A stretch of 8,276 bases of DNA from an uncultured Prevotellaceae bacterium (GCA_900557555.1 USTH01000053.1:1-8276); one strand, 5' to 3'. Positions 1-7,168 are shown, counted from the stretch's first letter. Numbers and translations are program-made. The notes: generated by a model not told the origin, from the letters alone.

Positions 1-121
1 TCAGATGTTAGACAAAAAACTTCTGGGATGCAGTTTGTTTTATCACGGCCTTTCTTTGTAGGTTGCTACAATACGCTATTGTAACAAGGCATCAGGCTTC
101 TTTCTATGCGAGATTTTTATA

Positions 122-212
122 TTCCACTAACTTAGTGGACTTTTGTCCGCTAGGTTAGCTGACAACTGTCCACTAAGTTAGCTGACAGTGGTACGTTAGT
201 TAGCGGAATGAC
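122..212. repeat. Tandem repeat, four copies of a 23-bp unit
   Basis: Copies start at 122, 145, 168 and 191, an exact 23-bp period. The second and third share 18 of their first 20 bases (GTCCrCTArGTTAGCTGACA). The first matches the third at about 15 of 19 positions. The fourth is the most diverged, with one base missing and a core of AGTTAGCGGA. The unit is partly self-complementary: CTAACTTAGTGGAC at 127-140 is the exact reverse complement of 168-181, so a 14-bp stem with a 27-nt loop can form. It is non-coding and lies about 180 bp beyond the antiporter stop codon. Its role is unknown; it could be a species-specific minisatellite or a multi-site protein-binding region. Confidence 0.7.
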
Positions 213-322
213 TTTTGTTCAGCAAACAGAGTTTCTAAAGCCTCTGTGTGTGTTGTAGTATGTGTTTGCTGTGGGGGTTGTTCAAGGTGAACCGGTGAGA
301 GGCTGTGGCTCTCAAAAAGCTA

Positions 323-339
323 TGTGTTTTATGAACACA
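323..339 (-). terminator. Possible weak terminator of nhaC
   Basis: A 6-bp stem (TGTGTT at 323-328, AACACA at 334-339) with a 5-nt loop lies 57 nt beyond the antiporter stop codon. On the minus strand it is followed by TAGCTTTTTGAG, a short T-run displaced by a few bases. A competing 7-bp hairpin (337-343 with 355-361) shares three bases with it. The stem is AT-rich and short, so this is only a candidate; no better terminator was seen downstream of the gene. Confidence 0.3.
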
Positions 340-395
340 CAAGAATAGTAAGTGCTTGTGTTTGCTCAGAAAACCATCCTTTATTGTTATCTTTT

Positions 396-1727
396 CTATC
401 TCACACTGTTGTTGGCCTTGTATGTATGACTTGGCGGTATGAATTCCTTATGTTTGAATAGCACAATGGCCGCCAGTGCGGCACCTCCCAGAAGGTAGGG
501 GTAGTAAAGGTATGGCATAAGCGAAGTGGCGGGAATTGCAGCCAGTCCGCTGGCTATGAGCAATTGCGCACCGTAGGGTATGATGCCTTGCACAAAGCAT
601 GAGAAGGTGTCGAGAATGGAAGCTGCACGGCGTGGTGCAATATTAAATTTTTTTGAGATTTCTCGTGCGATGGTACCAACCGAGAGAATGGCAACGGTGT
701 TGTTGGCTGTGCATATGTTTGTCATGCTTACAAGGGCGGCAATAGCCAGTTCCGCTTCCTTTCTGTTATTTGTGTGGTTAATAATCTTGTGTATCAGCCA
801 ACTGATGCCCCCACTGTGGCGTATCACGCCAAACAGACCGCCTGCAAGAATAGCAATCAGAATGGTTTCAGACATTGAAAAGATGCCTTGTGTCATGGTG
901 TTGCACCATGAGATGAAGTCATAATCGTTGCATAAGATACCTATAATTCCAGTGAGAACAATTCCCAAAGGCAGGGCAACCATTACGTTAAGGCCGCAAA
1001 TGGCTGTGACAAGCACAGTAAGGTAAGGGATAATCTTTATGACAGAAATTTCGCTGTAGGCAATGGGTGAAACGGTCTGACTTGTTCCGCATATAATATA
1101 GATAATAAGGGTTATGATGGCTGCAGGCAGTGCAATCATGAAGTTTGTACGGAACTTGTCACGCATGGCGCACCCCTGTGTTTTGGTAGCTACAATTGTA
1201 GTGTCACTGATAAACGACAGATTATCGCCAAAAAAAGCTCCACCGACCGTGGCGGCAGTAAGCATGGCGATATCAATGCCTGCCGTCTTTGACATTTCTG
1301 CTGCAATAGGCATTAAAGCCGCTATCGTACCTACTGAAGTGCCTATTGAAAGAGAGATGACGCATGCAGCCAAAAACATTCCTGGCAGCAGCATGTTGGC
1401 AGGAAGTATTTGAAGCGTGAGGTTAACGGTTGCATCAACTGCCCCCATTGCTTTTGCGCTTGATGCAAAAGCTCCGGCAAGAATGAAAATCCACACCATA
1501 AACATAAGGTCACTCTGGCCTGCGCTCTCTGAAAAGATACTAATGCGCTTGCTCAGCGGGGTGTTTTTGAGTGTCAGCAGTGACACGATTGCTGTAATAA
1601 TAAAGACAATGACTACTGGAACTTTATATGCATCATGATAATAAAGGCTGAAACCTACTATCAAGATAACGAGCACGAGCATCGGGCTTAGTGACAGAAT
1701 TCCTTGTGTGTTGCTCAGTTTTTTCAT
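396..1727 (-). CDS. nhaC: NhaC-family Na+/H+ antiporter
   Basis: This 443-residue inner-membrane protein should exchange Na+ for protons, aiding pH and sodium homeostasis. It has roughly eleven or twelve hydrophobic segments. The clearest family signature is GGAFFGDNLSFISDTT at about residues 162-177, which contains the GDNLS.ISDTT core seen in NhaC-type transporters. Other polar breaks in the membrane segments are GTSVGT (about 129-134), CTANNT (about 339-344) and FVQGIIPYGAQ (about 378-388). The length is normal for Bacteroidetes members. I chose the ATG at 1727 over an in-frame TTG at 1733 because the TTG adds only two residues, ATG is the common start, and a promoter box ends about 20 nt upstream. 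There is no Shine-Dalgarno sequence, as is usual in this phylum. The gene is separated from nifJ by over 500 bp and a terminator, so it is probably transcribed alone. Family assignment is firm; ion specificity is inferred, and related members of this superfamily can carry organic acids instead. Confidence 0.88.
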   Translation of the reverse strand: MKKLSNTQGILSLSPMLVLVILIVGFSLYYHDAYKVPVVIVFIITAIVSLLTLKNTPLSKRISIFSESAGQSDLMFMVWIFILAGAFASSAKAMGAVDATVNLTLQILPANMLLPGMFLAACVISLSIGTSVGTIAALMPIAAEMSKTAGIDIAMLTAATVGGAFFGDNLSFISDTTIVATKTQGCAMRDKFRTNFMIALPAAIITLIIYIICGTSQTVSPIAYSEISVIKIIPYLTVLVTAICGLNVMVALPLGIVLTGIIGILCNDYDFISWCNTMTQGIFSMSETILIAILAGGLFGVIRHSGGISWLIHKIINHTNNRKEAELAIAALVSMTNICTANNTVAILSVGTIAREISKKFNIAPRRAASILDTFSCFVQGIIPYGAQLLIASGLAAIPATSLMPYLYYPYLLGGAALAAIVLFKHKEFIPPSHTYKANNSVR

Positions 1728-1747
1728 GCGCAAATGATATTTTTCTG

Positions 1748-1778
1748 CAAAATTATAACTTCTTCATCTATTTTCAAC
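1748..1778 (-). promoter_or_regulatory. Bacteroidetes-type promoter of nhaC
   Basis: On the minus strand, TAATTTTG (1755 to 1748) matches the -7 consensus TAnnTTTG exactly. GTTG (1778 to 1775) matches three of four bases of the -33 TTTG element, and the spacer is 19 nt, the usual distance. Transcription would start near 1741-1744, giving a leader of about 15 nt before the ATG at 1727. This short leader supports the chosen start. Confidence 0.65.
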
Positions 1779-1809
1779 AGGATATGACCACAATCTTTAT
1801 TTGTCACAG

Positions 1810-1932
1810 CTCGGCCGTTATGTTCCAATCATTTTTGTATTGACAGGGTTGTGATGGGAGAGGTGGAGGTGTAGCGAGCAGAGACGAAGCACGCACGGAC
1901 GCAATATGCCTAAACCCAACTCGGCCGTTATG
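1810..1932. repeat. Exact 13-bp direct repeat bounding a 110-bp unit
   Basis: The word CTCGGCCGTTATG occurs at 1810-1822 and again at 1920-1932, an offset of 110 bp. A diverged version (TTTGGTCGTTAGG) follows at 1961-1973. The enclosed sequence is purine-rich and then GC-richer (about 1855-1910), unlike the AT-rich flanks. The arrangement could be a tandemly duplicated end or a target duplication around an inserted unit; I see no transposase. Confidence 0.5.
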
Positions 1933-1996
1933 ACTTGTTGTTTTCTGTTTTTTAATCCAATTTGGTCGTTAGGACTTATTGTGTATTGTTTTTTAG
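1921..1996. repeat. Diverged 35-bp direct repeat
   Basis: Copy one (1921-1955) and copy two (1962-1996) align without gaps at 27 of 35 positions, with a 41-bp offset. Shared blocks are CGTTA, GACTT and a terminal TGTTTTTTA. The divergence suggests an old duplication or two members of a repeat family. The region is non-coding and sits immediately before the long hairpin. Confidence 0.6.
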
Positions 1997-2004
1997 GAGA
2001 GCAG

Positions 2005-2064
2005 ATGTTGCTTGTCGTTTTAGCGAATAATAGCGGGCTATTTTGAGCTAAAAACAAGCAACAT
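2005..2064. repeat. Long inverted repeat (60-nt hairpin)
   Basis: ATGTTGCTTGT (2005-2015) pairs perfectly with 2054-2064. After a two-base bulge (CG, 2016-2017), TTTTAGC (2018-2024) pairs with GCTAAAA (2047-2053). After a symmetric 4 x 4 internal loop (GAAT and TTGA), AATAG (2029-2033) pairs with CTATT (2038-2042) around a CGGG loop. That gives about 23 base pairs in one structure. Neither strand has a T-run directly after it, so it is not a typical intrinsic terminator. It could be the core of a small non-autonomous mobile repeat, a transcript-stabilising structure or a small RNA; the sequence does not decide. Confidence 0.65.
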
Positions 2065-2182
2065 GTGCCTTATAAAAGCAATAGACAATAAGGAATAAAA
2101 AGGTGTCATTTACAATCTTATGACCGATTTTGGTTAAAGAAAGGCTGAAGGGGGTTGGAAAGATCTGGTTGTTAATAAACAA

Positions 2183-2223
2183 AAATCCCGCAACAGTCTG
2201 TAAACAGCACCGTTGCGGGATTT
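2183..2223 (-). terminator. Intrinsic terminator of nifJ
   Basis: A perfect 12-bp stem (AAATCCCGCAAC at 2183-2194 with 2212-2223) encloses a 17-nt loop that contains a small internal hairpin (CTGT/ACAG). On the minus strand it is followed by a T-run interrupted by one G (TTTGTTTATT after the paired T residues), 49 nt beyond the nifJ stop codon. On the plus strand the flank is also T-rich (TTTATTT), so some bidirectional activity is possible, although no plus-strand gene lies to its left. Confidence 0.85.
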
Positions 2224-2271
2224 ATTTAACTTAAATCTAAATTGGTTATTGGATTTCTATTCTCTTTCGAG

Positions 2272-5200
2272 TTATTCGCTCCAATCTTCCTGAGTCTTAC
2301 GTACGTAACTCTTGTAGCGCTTGAGGGCGGCCGCCTGTGTTGCGTCGTACAGTTCCTGTGCTTCGCCAGGGAATGCTTTCTTCAGTGAGAGGAAACGTAC
2401 TTCACCGTCAAGGTATGCTTGGAATTTATCCCACTGTGGCTCTTTGGAGTCAAGAGAGAATGGATTCTTGCCTTGTTCTGCGAGTGTGGGGTTGTAGCGC
2501 CACAAGTGCCAGTAACCGCACTCCACGGCTTTGGTCTCTTCTGCTTGGCTCTTGCCCATGCCGCCTTTGGCTTTCAGCCCGTGGTTGATGCATGGAGCAT
2601 AGGCGATGATAAGTGAAGGACCTGGATAGGCTTCTGCCTCACGTATGGCCTTCAGGCATTGTGCCTGATCTGCACCCATGGCAATCTGTGCTACGTATAC
2701 ATAGCCGTAAGTGGCCTGCATCAGTCCAAGGTCTTTCTTGGTTACGCGCTTGCCGTTGGCGGCGAACTGTGCGATAGCGCCTATTGGTGTGGCTTTTGAA
2801 GCTTGACCACCAGTGTTAGAGTAAACTTCTGTGTCAAGCACGAGAATATTTACATCTTCACCAGAAGCGATAACATGGTCAAGACCGCCATAGCCGATGT
2901 CGTATGATGCACCGTCACCACCAATAATCCATTGGCTGCGTTTGGTTAGATAGTGAGAGAGTTCGTCTAACTGCTGGCAAGTTGAACAGCCCTTTTTCGC
3001 ACCTTCCTTAATCATAGGAATAAGCTTTTCGGCTGCAGCCTTAGAAGCCTCGTAGCTTTCCTTGCCGTCAATCCATTCTTGGGCGGCCACCTTGTATTCG
3101 GCGGGTGTGTTGCTATCTGCTATGGCTGCGGTGAACAGGTCGGTAATGCGTGCGCGCATTTTCTTGTTGGCCAGCACCATGCCAAGACCAAATTCGCAGA
3201 AGTCCTCAAATAGTGAGTTGGCCCATGCTGGCCCTTGTCCCTTGGCATTTGTGGTGTAAGGAGTAGAAGGTATAGAACCTGAATAGATGGAGGAGCAACC
3301 AGTGGCGTTGGCAACCATCTCACGGTCTCCGAAGAGTTGACTGACAAGTTTTACATATGGAGTTTCGCCACAGCCAGAACAAGCACCAGAGAACTCAAAG
3401 AGAGGAGTTGCAAACTGGCTCATGCGTGGGTTTGAAGTGCAGTCAAGTTTGTCTTGCTTAGATGTTACGTTGTCGATGCAGTAACTCCAGTTGGCATCTT
3501 CTGACTCTTGGCCTTCGAGTGGAACCATCTCAAGGGCTTTGACAACCTGACCGTCTACTTTTTTGCCGAGGCAAACATCCACACAGTTGCCACAACCGAG
3601 GCAGTCCATGACGTCCACTTGTATACGGAACTGCATACCCTTGATGGCTGCTGGTGCCTTTATTTCGATGGTATCGCCTGCAAAGCCTGCCTTTTCTGTT
3701 TCGTCCATTACAAACGGGCGGATTGCAGAGTGAGGACAAACAAAGGCACACTTGTTACACTGGGAACAGAAGTCTGGCTTCCATACAGGAACAAATGTTG
3801 CAACACCGCGTTTCTCGTATGCCGCAGTGCCTTGCTGCCATGCACCGTCTTCGATGCCCTTGTATGCGGAAACGGGAAGAAGATCGCCGTTTTGAGCATT
3901 GATTGGACGGACGATTTTTGATATGAACTCAGGCTCATCGCGTTTTACCTCTTCGTCTGCCGGCAGTTGAGCCCAAGCAGAATCAACGGCGAGTGTCTTG
4001 TATTCGCCACCACGGTCAACAGCGGAGTAATTCATGTTGACAACATCCTGACCCTTCTTTCCGTAAGATTTTTCAATGAACTTCTTCATCTGCTCGATGG
4101 CAAGGTCTACGGGAATCACTTCTGTAATGCGGAAGAATGCTGATTGCAAGATTGTGTTTGTGCGGTTGCCCAAACCTATCTCCTGAGCTATCTTAGTGGC
4201 ATTGATGTAATACACATTGATGTTGTGTTCCGCAAAATATTTCTTGATGTTGTTTGGCAGGTTTCTGACAAGTTCTTCTCCGTCCCAGATGGTGTTAAGC
4301 AGGAAAGTACCGCCATCGCGCAAACCGCGCAGCACGTCATACATGTGAAGGTATGCCTGCACGTGGCAAGCCACAAAATTTGGGGTCTTTATCTGATAGG
4401 TGGAACGAATGGGAGTGTCACCAAAGCGCAGATGTGAACAGGTGAAACCGCCTGACTTCTTTGAGTCGTAGGAGAAGTAGGCCTGACAGTATTTGTCGGT
4501 GTTGTCTCCGATGATTTTGACCGAGTTCTTGTTTGCACCCACTGTGCCATCGGCACCAAGTCCGAAGAACTTTGCTTCAAAGATTCCTTCGCCTCCAAGG
4601 GCCATCTCTTTTTCAAGTGGGAGAGAGGTGTAGGTTACATCGTCAACGATGCCCAGTGTAAAATGGTTTTTGGGTTCAGGCAGGTTGAGGTTATCATAAA
4701 CCGACTTAATCATAGTCGGAGTTGTGTCGCTTGAGCCAAGACCATAACGGCCGCCTACTATTATTGGTGCGTTTTCTGTGCCGTAGAATGCATCTTTAAC
4801 ATCGAGATAGAGAGGTTCGCCACTTGCTCCAGGTTCTTTTGTCCTGTCAAGTACGGCAATTTTCTTGACTGTTTTAGGCACTGCAGCAAGAAGGTGTTTC
4901 ACTGAGAACGGACGGTAGAGGTGAACACTTACCATGCCTACTTTTTCGCCTTTTGAAGTGAGATAGTCTATGGCTTCTCGTGCAGCTTCGCTTGCGGACC
5001 CCATCAGAATGATTATGCGGTCAGCATCTTCTGCACCATAGTAGGAGAATAGCTTGTATTCACGACCGCAAATCTTGCTGACCTCTGCCATATATTGTTC
5101 TACTATTTCTGGTATGGCATCGTAGTATGGGTTGCAGCTTTCGCGGTGGGCGAAGAATGTTTCCGGATTTTCGGCCATACCTTTTGCTTCTGGATGCTCA

Positions 5201-5835
5201 GGGGTCAAGGCGCGGCTACGGAACTCTGAGAGAGCTTTGGTGTCAAGAAGAGGACGAAGGTATTCTTGGTCCATTACTTCAATCTTCTGATATTCATGGG
5301 ATGTGCGGAATCCGTCAAAGAAATTGATGAAGGGAACGCGGCCTTTTATTGCTGCGAGGTGGGCGACTGCGGAAAGATCCATTACCTCTTGTACAGAACC
5401 CTCGCAAAGCATTGCAAAACCTGTCTGTCGACATGCCATGACATCGCTGTGGTCACCAAAGATACACAAAGAGTGAGTTGCAAGTGTACGGGCAGAAACA
5501 TGGAATACCGTTGGCAGAAGCTCACCGGCAATCTTGTACATGTTAGGTATCATGAGAAGCAGACCCTGTGAAGCTGTGAATGTGGTAGTGAGTGCACCAG
5601 CCTGAAGAGATCCGTGAACAGCACCAGCCGCACCGCCTTCAGATTGCATTTCCTGAACAGCAACAGTGTCGCCAAAAAGGTTTTTCCTGTTTTTACATGC
5701 CCATTCATCTACATGTTCAGCCATAGGGCTGGATGGTGTAATGGGGTAGATAGCTGCTACCTCAGAGAACATGTAGGCAATGTGTGCGGCGGCTTCGTTG
5801 CCGTCGCAGGTCATAAATTTTTTTTCTTTTGCCAT
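2272..5835 (-). CDS. nifJ: Pyruvate:ferredoxin (flavodoxin) oxidoreductase
   Basis: This 1187-residue cytoplasmic enzyme converts pyruvate and CoA to acetyl-CoA and CO2, passing two electrons to ferredoxin or flavodoxin. It is the full-length single-chain form. In order: the N-terminal thiamine diphosphate domain (about 1-250; YPITPSSP near residue 30, with T33, E66 and R116 in the expected active-site positions), the CoA-side domain (about 260-400), the gamma-type domain (about 420-600, GLGADGTVGANKNS), an EKR-like stretch (SKKSGGFTCSHLRFG near 458-472), a two-cluster ferredoxin domain (C690, C693, C696, C700 and C745, C748, C751, C755), and the C-terminal thiamine domain (GGDGASYDIG at 972-981, N1007). 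C819, C822, C847 and C1082 should hold the cluster nearest the thiamine. Residue roles come from the Desulfovibrio africanus enzyme, recalled and not aligned here. The ATG at 5835 begins MAKEKKF, with no Shine-Dalgarno sequence. A strong terminator follows; I see no consensus promoter in the 121-bp gap upstream. Confidence 0.96.
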   Translation of the reverse strand: MAKEKKFMTCDGNEAAAHIAYMFSEVAAIYPITPSSPMAEHVDEWACKNRKNLFGDTVAVQEMQSEGGAAGAVHGSLQAGALTTTFTASQGLLLMIPNMYKIAGELLPTVFHVSARTLATHSLCIFGDHSDVMACRQTGFAMLCEGSVQEVMDLSAVAHLAAIKGRVPFINFFDGFRTSHEYQKIEVMDQEYLRPLLDTKALSEFRSRALTPEHPEAKGMAENPETFFAHRESCNPYYDAIPEIVEQYMAEVSKICGREYKLFSYYGAEDADRIIILMGSASEAAREAIDYLTSKGEKVGMVSVHLYRPFSVKHLLAAVPKTVKKIAVLDRTKEPGASGEPLYLDVKDAFYGTENAPIIVGGRYGLGSSDTTPTMIKSVYDNLNLPEPKNHFTLGIVDDVTYTSLPLEKEMALGGEGIFEAKFFGLGADGTVGANKNSVKIIGDNTDKYCQAYFSYDSKKSGGFTCSHLRFGDTPIRSTYQIKTPNFVACHVQAYLHMYDVLRGLRDGGTFLLNTIWDGEELVRNLPNNIKKYFAEHNINVYYINATKIAQEIGLGNRTNTILQSAFFRITEVIPVDLAIEQMKKFIEKSYGKKGQDVVNMNYSAVDRGGEYKTLAVDSAWAQLPADEEVKRDEPEFISKIVRPINAQNGDLLPVSAYKGIEDGAWQQGTAAYEKRGVATFVPVWKPDFCSQCNKCAFVCPHSAIRPFVMDETEKAGFAGDTIEIKAPAAIKGMQFRIQVDVMDCLGCGNCVDVCLGKKVDGQVVKALEMVPLEGQESEDANWSYCIDNVTSKQDKLDCTSNPRMSQFATPLFEFSGACSGCGETPYVKLVSQLFGDREMVANATGCSSIYSGSIPSTPYTTNAKGQGPAWANSLFEDFCEFGLGMVLANKKMRARITDLFTAAIADSNTPAEYKVAAQEWIDGKESYEASKAAAEKLIPMIKEGAKKGCSTCQQLDELSHYLTKRSQWIIGGDGASYDIGYGGLDHVIASGEDVNILVLDTEVYSNTGGQASKATPIGAIAQFAANGKRVTKKDLGLMQATYGYVYVAQIAMGADQAQCLKAIREAEAYPGPSLIIAYAPCINHGLKAKGGMGKSQAEETKAVECGYWHLWRYNPTLAEQGKNPFSLDSKEPQWDKFQAYLDGEVRFLSLKKAFPGEAQELYDATQAAALKRYKSYVRKTQEDWSE

Positions 5836-5884
5836 TGTTTAAGGTTATGTTGGTAATTTTATATTATTCAGTTGTGTTATAAAA

Positions 5885-5927
5885 ATTTATATGCATTAGT
5901 CTTGCGTGTGGACTAATGCAAATAAAT
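5885..5927 (-). terminator. Hairpin terminator after the ATPase gene
   Basis: A perfect 10-bp stem (TGCATTAGTC at 5892-5901, GACTAATGCA at 5911-5920) with a 9-nt loop extends, past one A-A mismatch, by six more AT pairs (5885-5890 with 5922-5927). On the minus strand it is followed by a run of T residues (TTTTTATAAC, partly within the stem) and begins 30 nt after the ATPase stop codon. This fits an intrinsic terminator separating the ATPase from nifJ. It lies only 50 nt before the nifJ start, which leaves little room for a nifJ promoter. Confidence 0.65.
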
Positions 5928-5956
5928 ATGTAGTTGTTTAAGGAACGGCATTGGTA

Positions 5957-7141
5957 TCAATAAAGAAATCCGAACATCCAAAGGGGGATGTCACCGTCAC
6001 GTGAAATCTCTGTGTTGTAACGTGCGTAATAGAGGTTGTCGAGTCTTAAACGTTTCTTCGAAACCTTGTCGCATACACAAATCTGAATGTCGTCGTCTAT
6101 GATGAAGATATTGGACTTTCTCGTTGTCTCAACCCTATGATGACGCCAGACACTGTTTGTGAAGAAAGTTTCCATCACTTCTTGATCTGACGGCGAACCG
6201 CTGAGAACCGCATAAAGAATGTTTGTGTTGTGCGTAAGAATTCGGGTTGGCTTTTTGGGGCCGTCTGAAGCTTGTTTGTAAATCTGGTGTATCAGGCGTG
6301 CCTCCTCTAGGCTGTTCATATAGTTCATCACTGTTGCACGCGAGGTGTTAATCTCTTGTGCCAAGTTGCTTACGTTGGGTGATTCGTTTCCGCTAGTCAC
6401 CATAAGATAAAGCAGCTTCTTCAGGCGGCTTACATATTTCACGTCAATCTGTTTGGTAAACAAAATGTCTACCTCTATCATTGCATTTATAGTCTTGAGC
6501 AGTGTTTCAGTGAAATTGTGGTCCTCAATGTAGATGGGGTAGTAGCCGTGGTGCAGATAGCTTTGCAGATAAATCCAAGGTCTGACTTTCATCAGTATTG
6601 TGCGCTGGACTTCTTCTGTGTGGTGCAGAATTTCATCAAACGTAAAGCGTGGAATGTCAAGTCCTGCCTGCAGGTTGATGTATTCTCTAAAAGAGAAACC
6701 GTGCAGGTAATAGAACTTGGCTATGGTTGAAAGTTCATCGTTTTCAGTACCGGTTTCTTCCAATGTGGTGGTGGCAAAGATTATTTGCAACATAGGTAAT
6801 TCCCTATAGCATTCGCATAACTCTTCACGCCATCCGTTTTGCTTGAAAATCAGGTCTATAATGAGAACTCGTCCTCCGCGCTTTACAAATTCCTGTGCAA
6901 AGTCCACAAGACCGCGTCCTCTGAAATAGAAACTGTTCATGTTAACATACAGACAACGCCCAATGGAGTTGTTGTAGTTTTTTTTTGCATATTGGAGGAG
7001 GAAAGTGGTTTTGCCTACGCCTCTTGGGCCTTTTATGCCGATTAATCGATGCTTCCAATCAATCTCGTTCATTAATGGTCGGGTCATTGTAAGATCCGTA
7101 TGCTCTAATAGGTAGGCATGACGTTGAAAGAAGTTCTCCAT
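5957..7141 (-). CDS. AAA/DUF4143-type ATPase with degenerate motifs
   Basis: This 394-residue protein resembles the AAA_14/DUF4143-type ATPases that are common, often multi-copy and functionally unassigned in Bacteroidetes. An N-terminal P-loop (GPRGVGKTT, residues 38-46) is intact. The Walker B strand reads VLIIDLIFKQNGW (about 92-104), where the usual form is DE: the catalytic glutamate is leucine. The later TGSS-like motif is ATTT. A winged-helix-like segment (NVSNLAQEINTSRATVMNYM, about 257-276) follows. The C-terminal part keeps the family endings NTNILYA and PLWMFGFLY, so the gene is complete, but the usual RETFF and GDF...FEVGGK elements read METFF, SNI and ICVCDK. ATG codons lie at 7153 and 7141, and a TTG at 7171. 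I chose 7141 because MENFFQRH resembles family starts as I recall them and the TTG lies inside a -7 box; 7153 is also possible. It may still bind ATP but probably hydrolyses it poorly. Function unknown. Confidence 0.8.
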   Translation of the reverse strand: MENFFQRHAYLLEHTDLTMTRPLMNEIDWKHRLIGIKGPRGVGKTTFLLQYAKKNYNNSIGRCLYVNMNSFYFRGRGLVDFAQEFVKRGGRVLIIDLIFKQNGWREELCECYRELPMLQIIFATTTLEETGTENDELSTIAKFYYLHGFSFREYINLQAGLDIPRFTFDEILHHTEEVQRTILMKVRPWIYLQSYLHHGYYPIYIEDHNFTETLLKTINAMIEVDILFTKQIDVKYVSRLKKLLYLMVTSGNESPNVSNLAQEINTSRATVMNYMNSLEEARLIHQIYKQASDGPKKPTRILTHNTNILYAVLSGSPSDQEVMETFFTNSVWRHHRVETTRKSNIFIIDDDIQICVCDKVSKKRLRLDNLYYARYNTEISRDGDIPLWMFGFLY

Positions 7142-7168
7142 AATTACATGCATTTTTGGATTTGTCAG

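Larger units (their letters stand above)
1..395. other. Gene-free stretch at left edge
   Basis: No reading frame here looks like a gene. A frame open from the left edge stops at 82-84 after 27 codons and shows no recognisable protein, so I cannot say whether it is the tail of a neighbouring gene. The stretch holds a small imperfect hairpin (63-87), a four-copy 23-bp tandem repeat (122-212) and a weak hairpin (323-339) downstream of the antiporter gene. The rest looks like ordinary AT-rich spacer. Confidence 0.6.
1734..2271. other. Non-coding region between nifJ and nhaC, repeat-rich
   Basis: From the nhaC side this stretch contains the nhaC promoter (1748-1778), a 13-bp word repeated at 1810 and 1920, a diverged 35-bp direct repeat (1921-1996), a long hairpin (2005-2064), an AT-rich stretch in which I see nothing (about 2065-2180), and the nifJ terminator (2183-2223). 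A 79-codon minus-strand open frame (1818-2057) crosses the repeats and half of the hairpin and has no recognisable protein features, so I do not call it a gene. The stretch may be a dispersed Bacteroidales repeat inserted upstream of nhaC, but that needs a genome-wide comparison. Confidence 0.6.

Noticed and set aside
1..84. Frame open from the left edge, possibly the end of a plus-strand gene
   Set aside because: Only 27 codons are visible before the stop, a second frame is also open over most of it, and the residues show no family signature. Too little to call a gene.
63..87. Small hairpin near the left edge as a terminator
   Set aside because: The stem is 6 + 3 bp with a mismatch and neither strand has a T-run next to it.
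122..212. CRISPR array
   Set aside because: The period is 23 bp with 4-bp variable parts, so there are no spacer-sized unique sequences, and no cas gene lies in the window.
1818..2057. 79-codon minus-strand open frame in the nifJ-nhaC spacer
   Set aside because: It runs across direct repeats and one arm of the long hairpin, has low-complexity composition (for example LRLCSLHLHLSHH) and no recognisable domain, and its start is inside the inverted repeat. Probably an accidental frame in repeat DNA.
3508..3921. 137-codon plus-strand frame opposite nifJ
   Set aside because: It lies entirely inside the strongly conserved oxidoreductase gene on the other strand, rich in cysteine because it mirrors the ferredoxin domain. 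A shadow frame.
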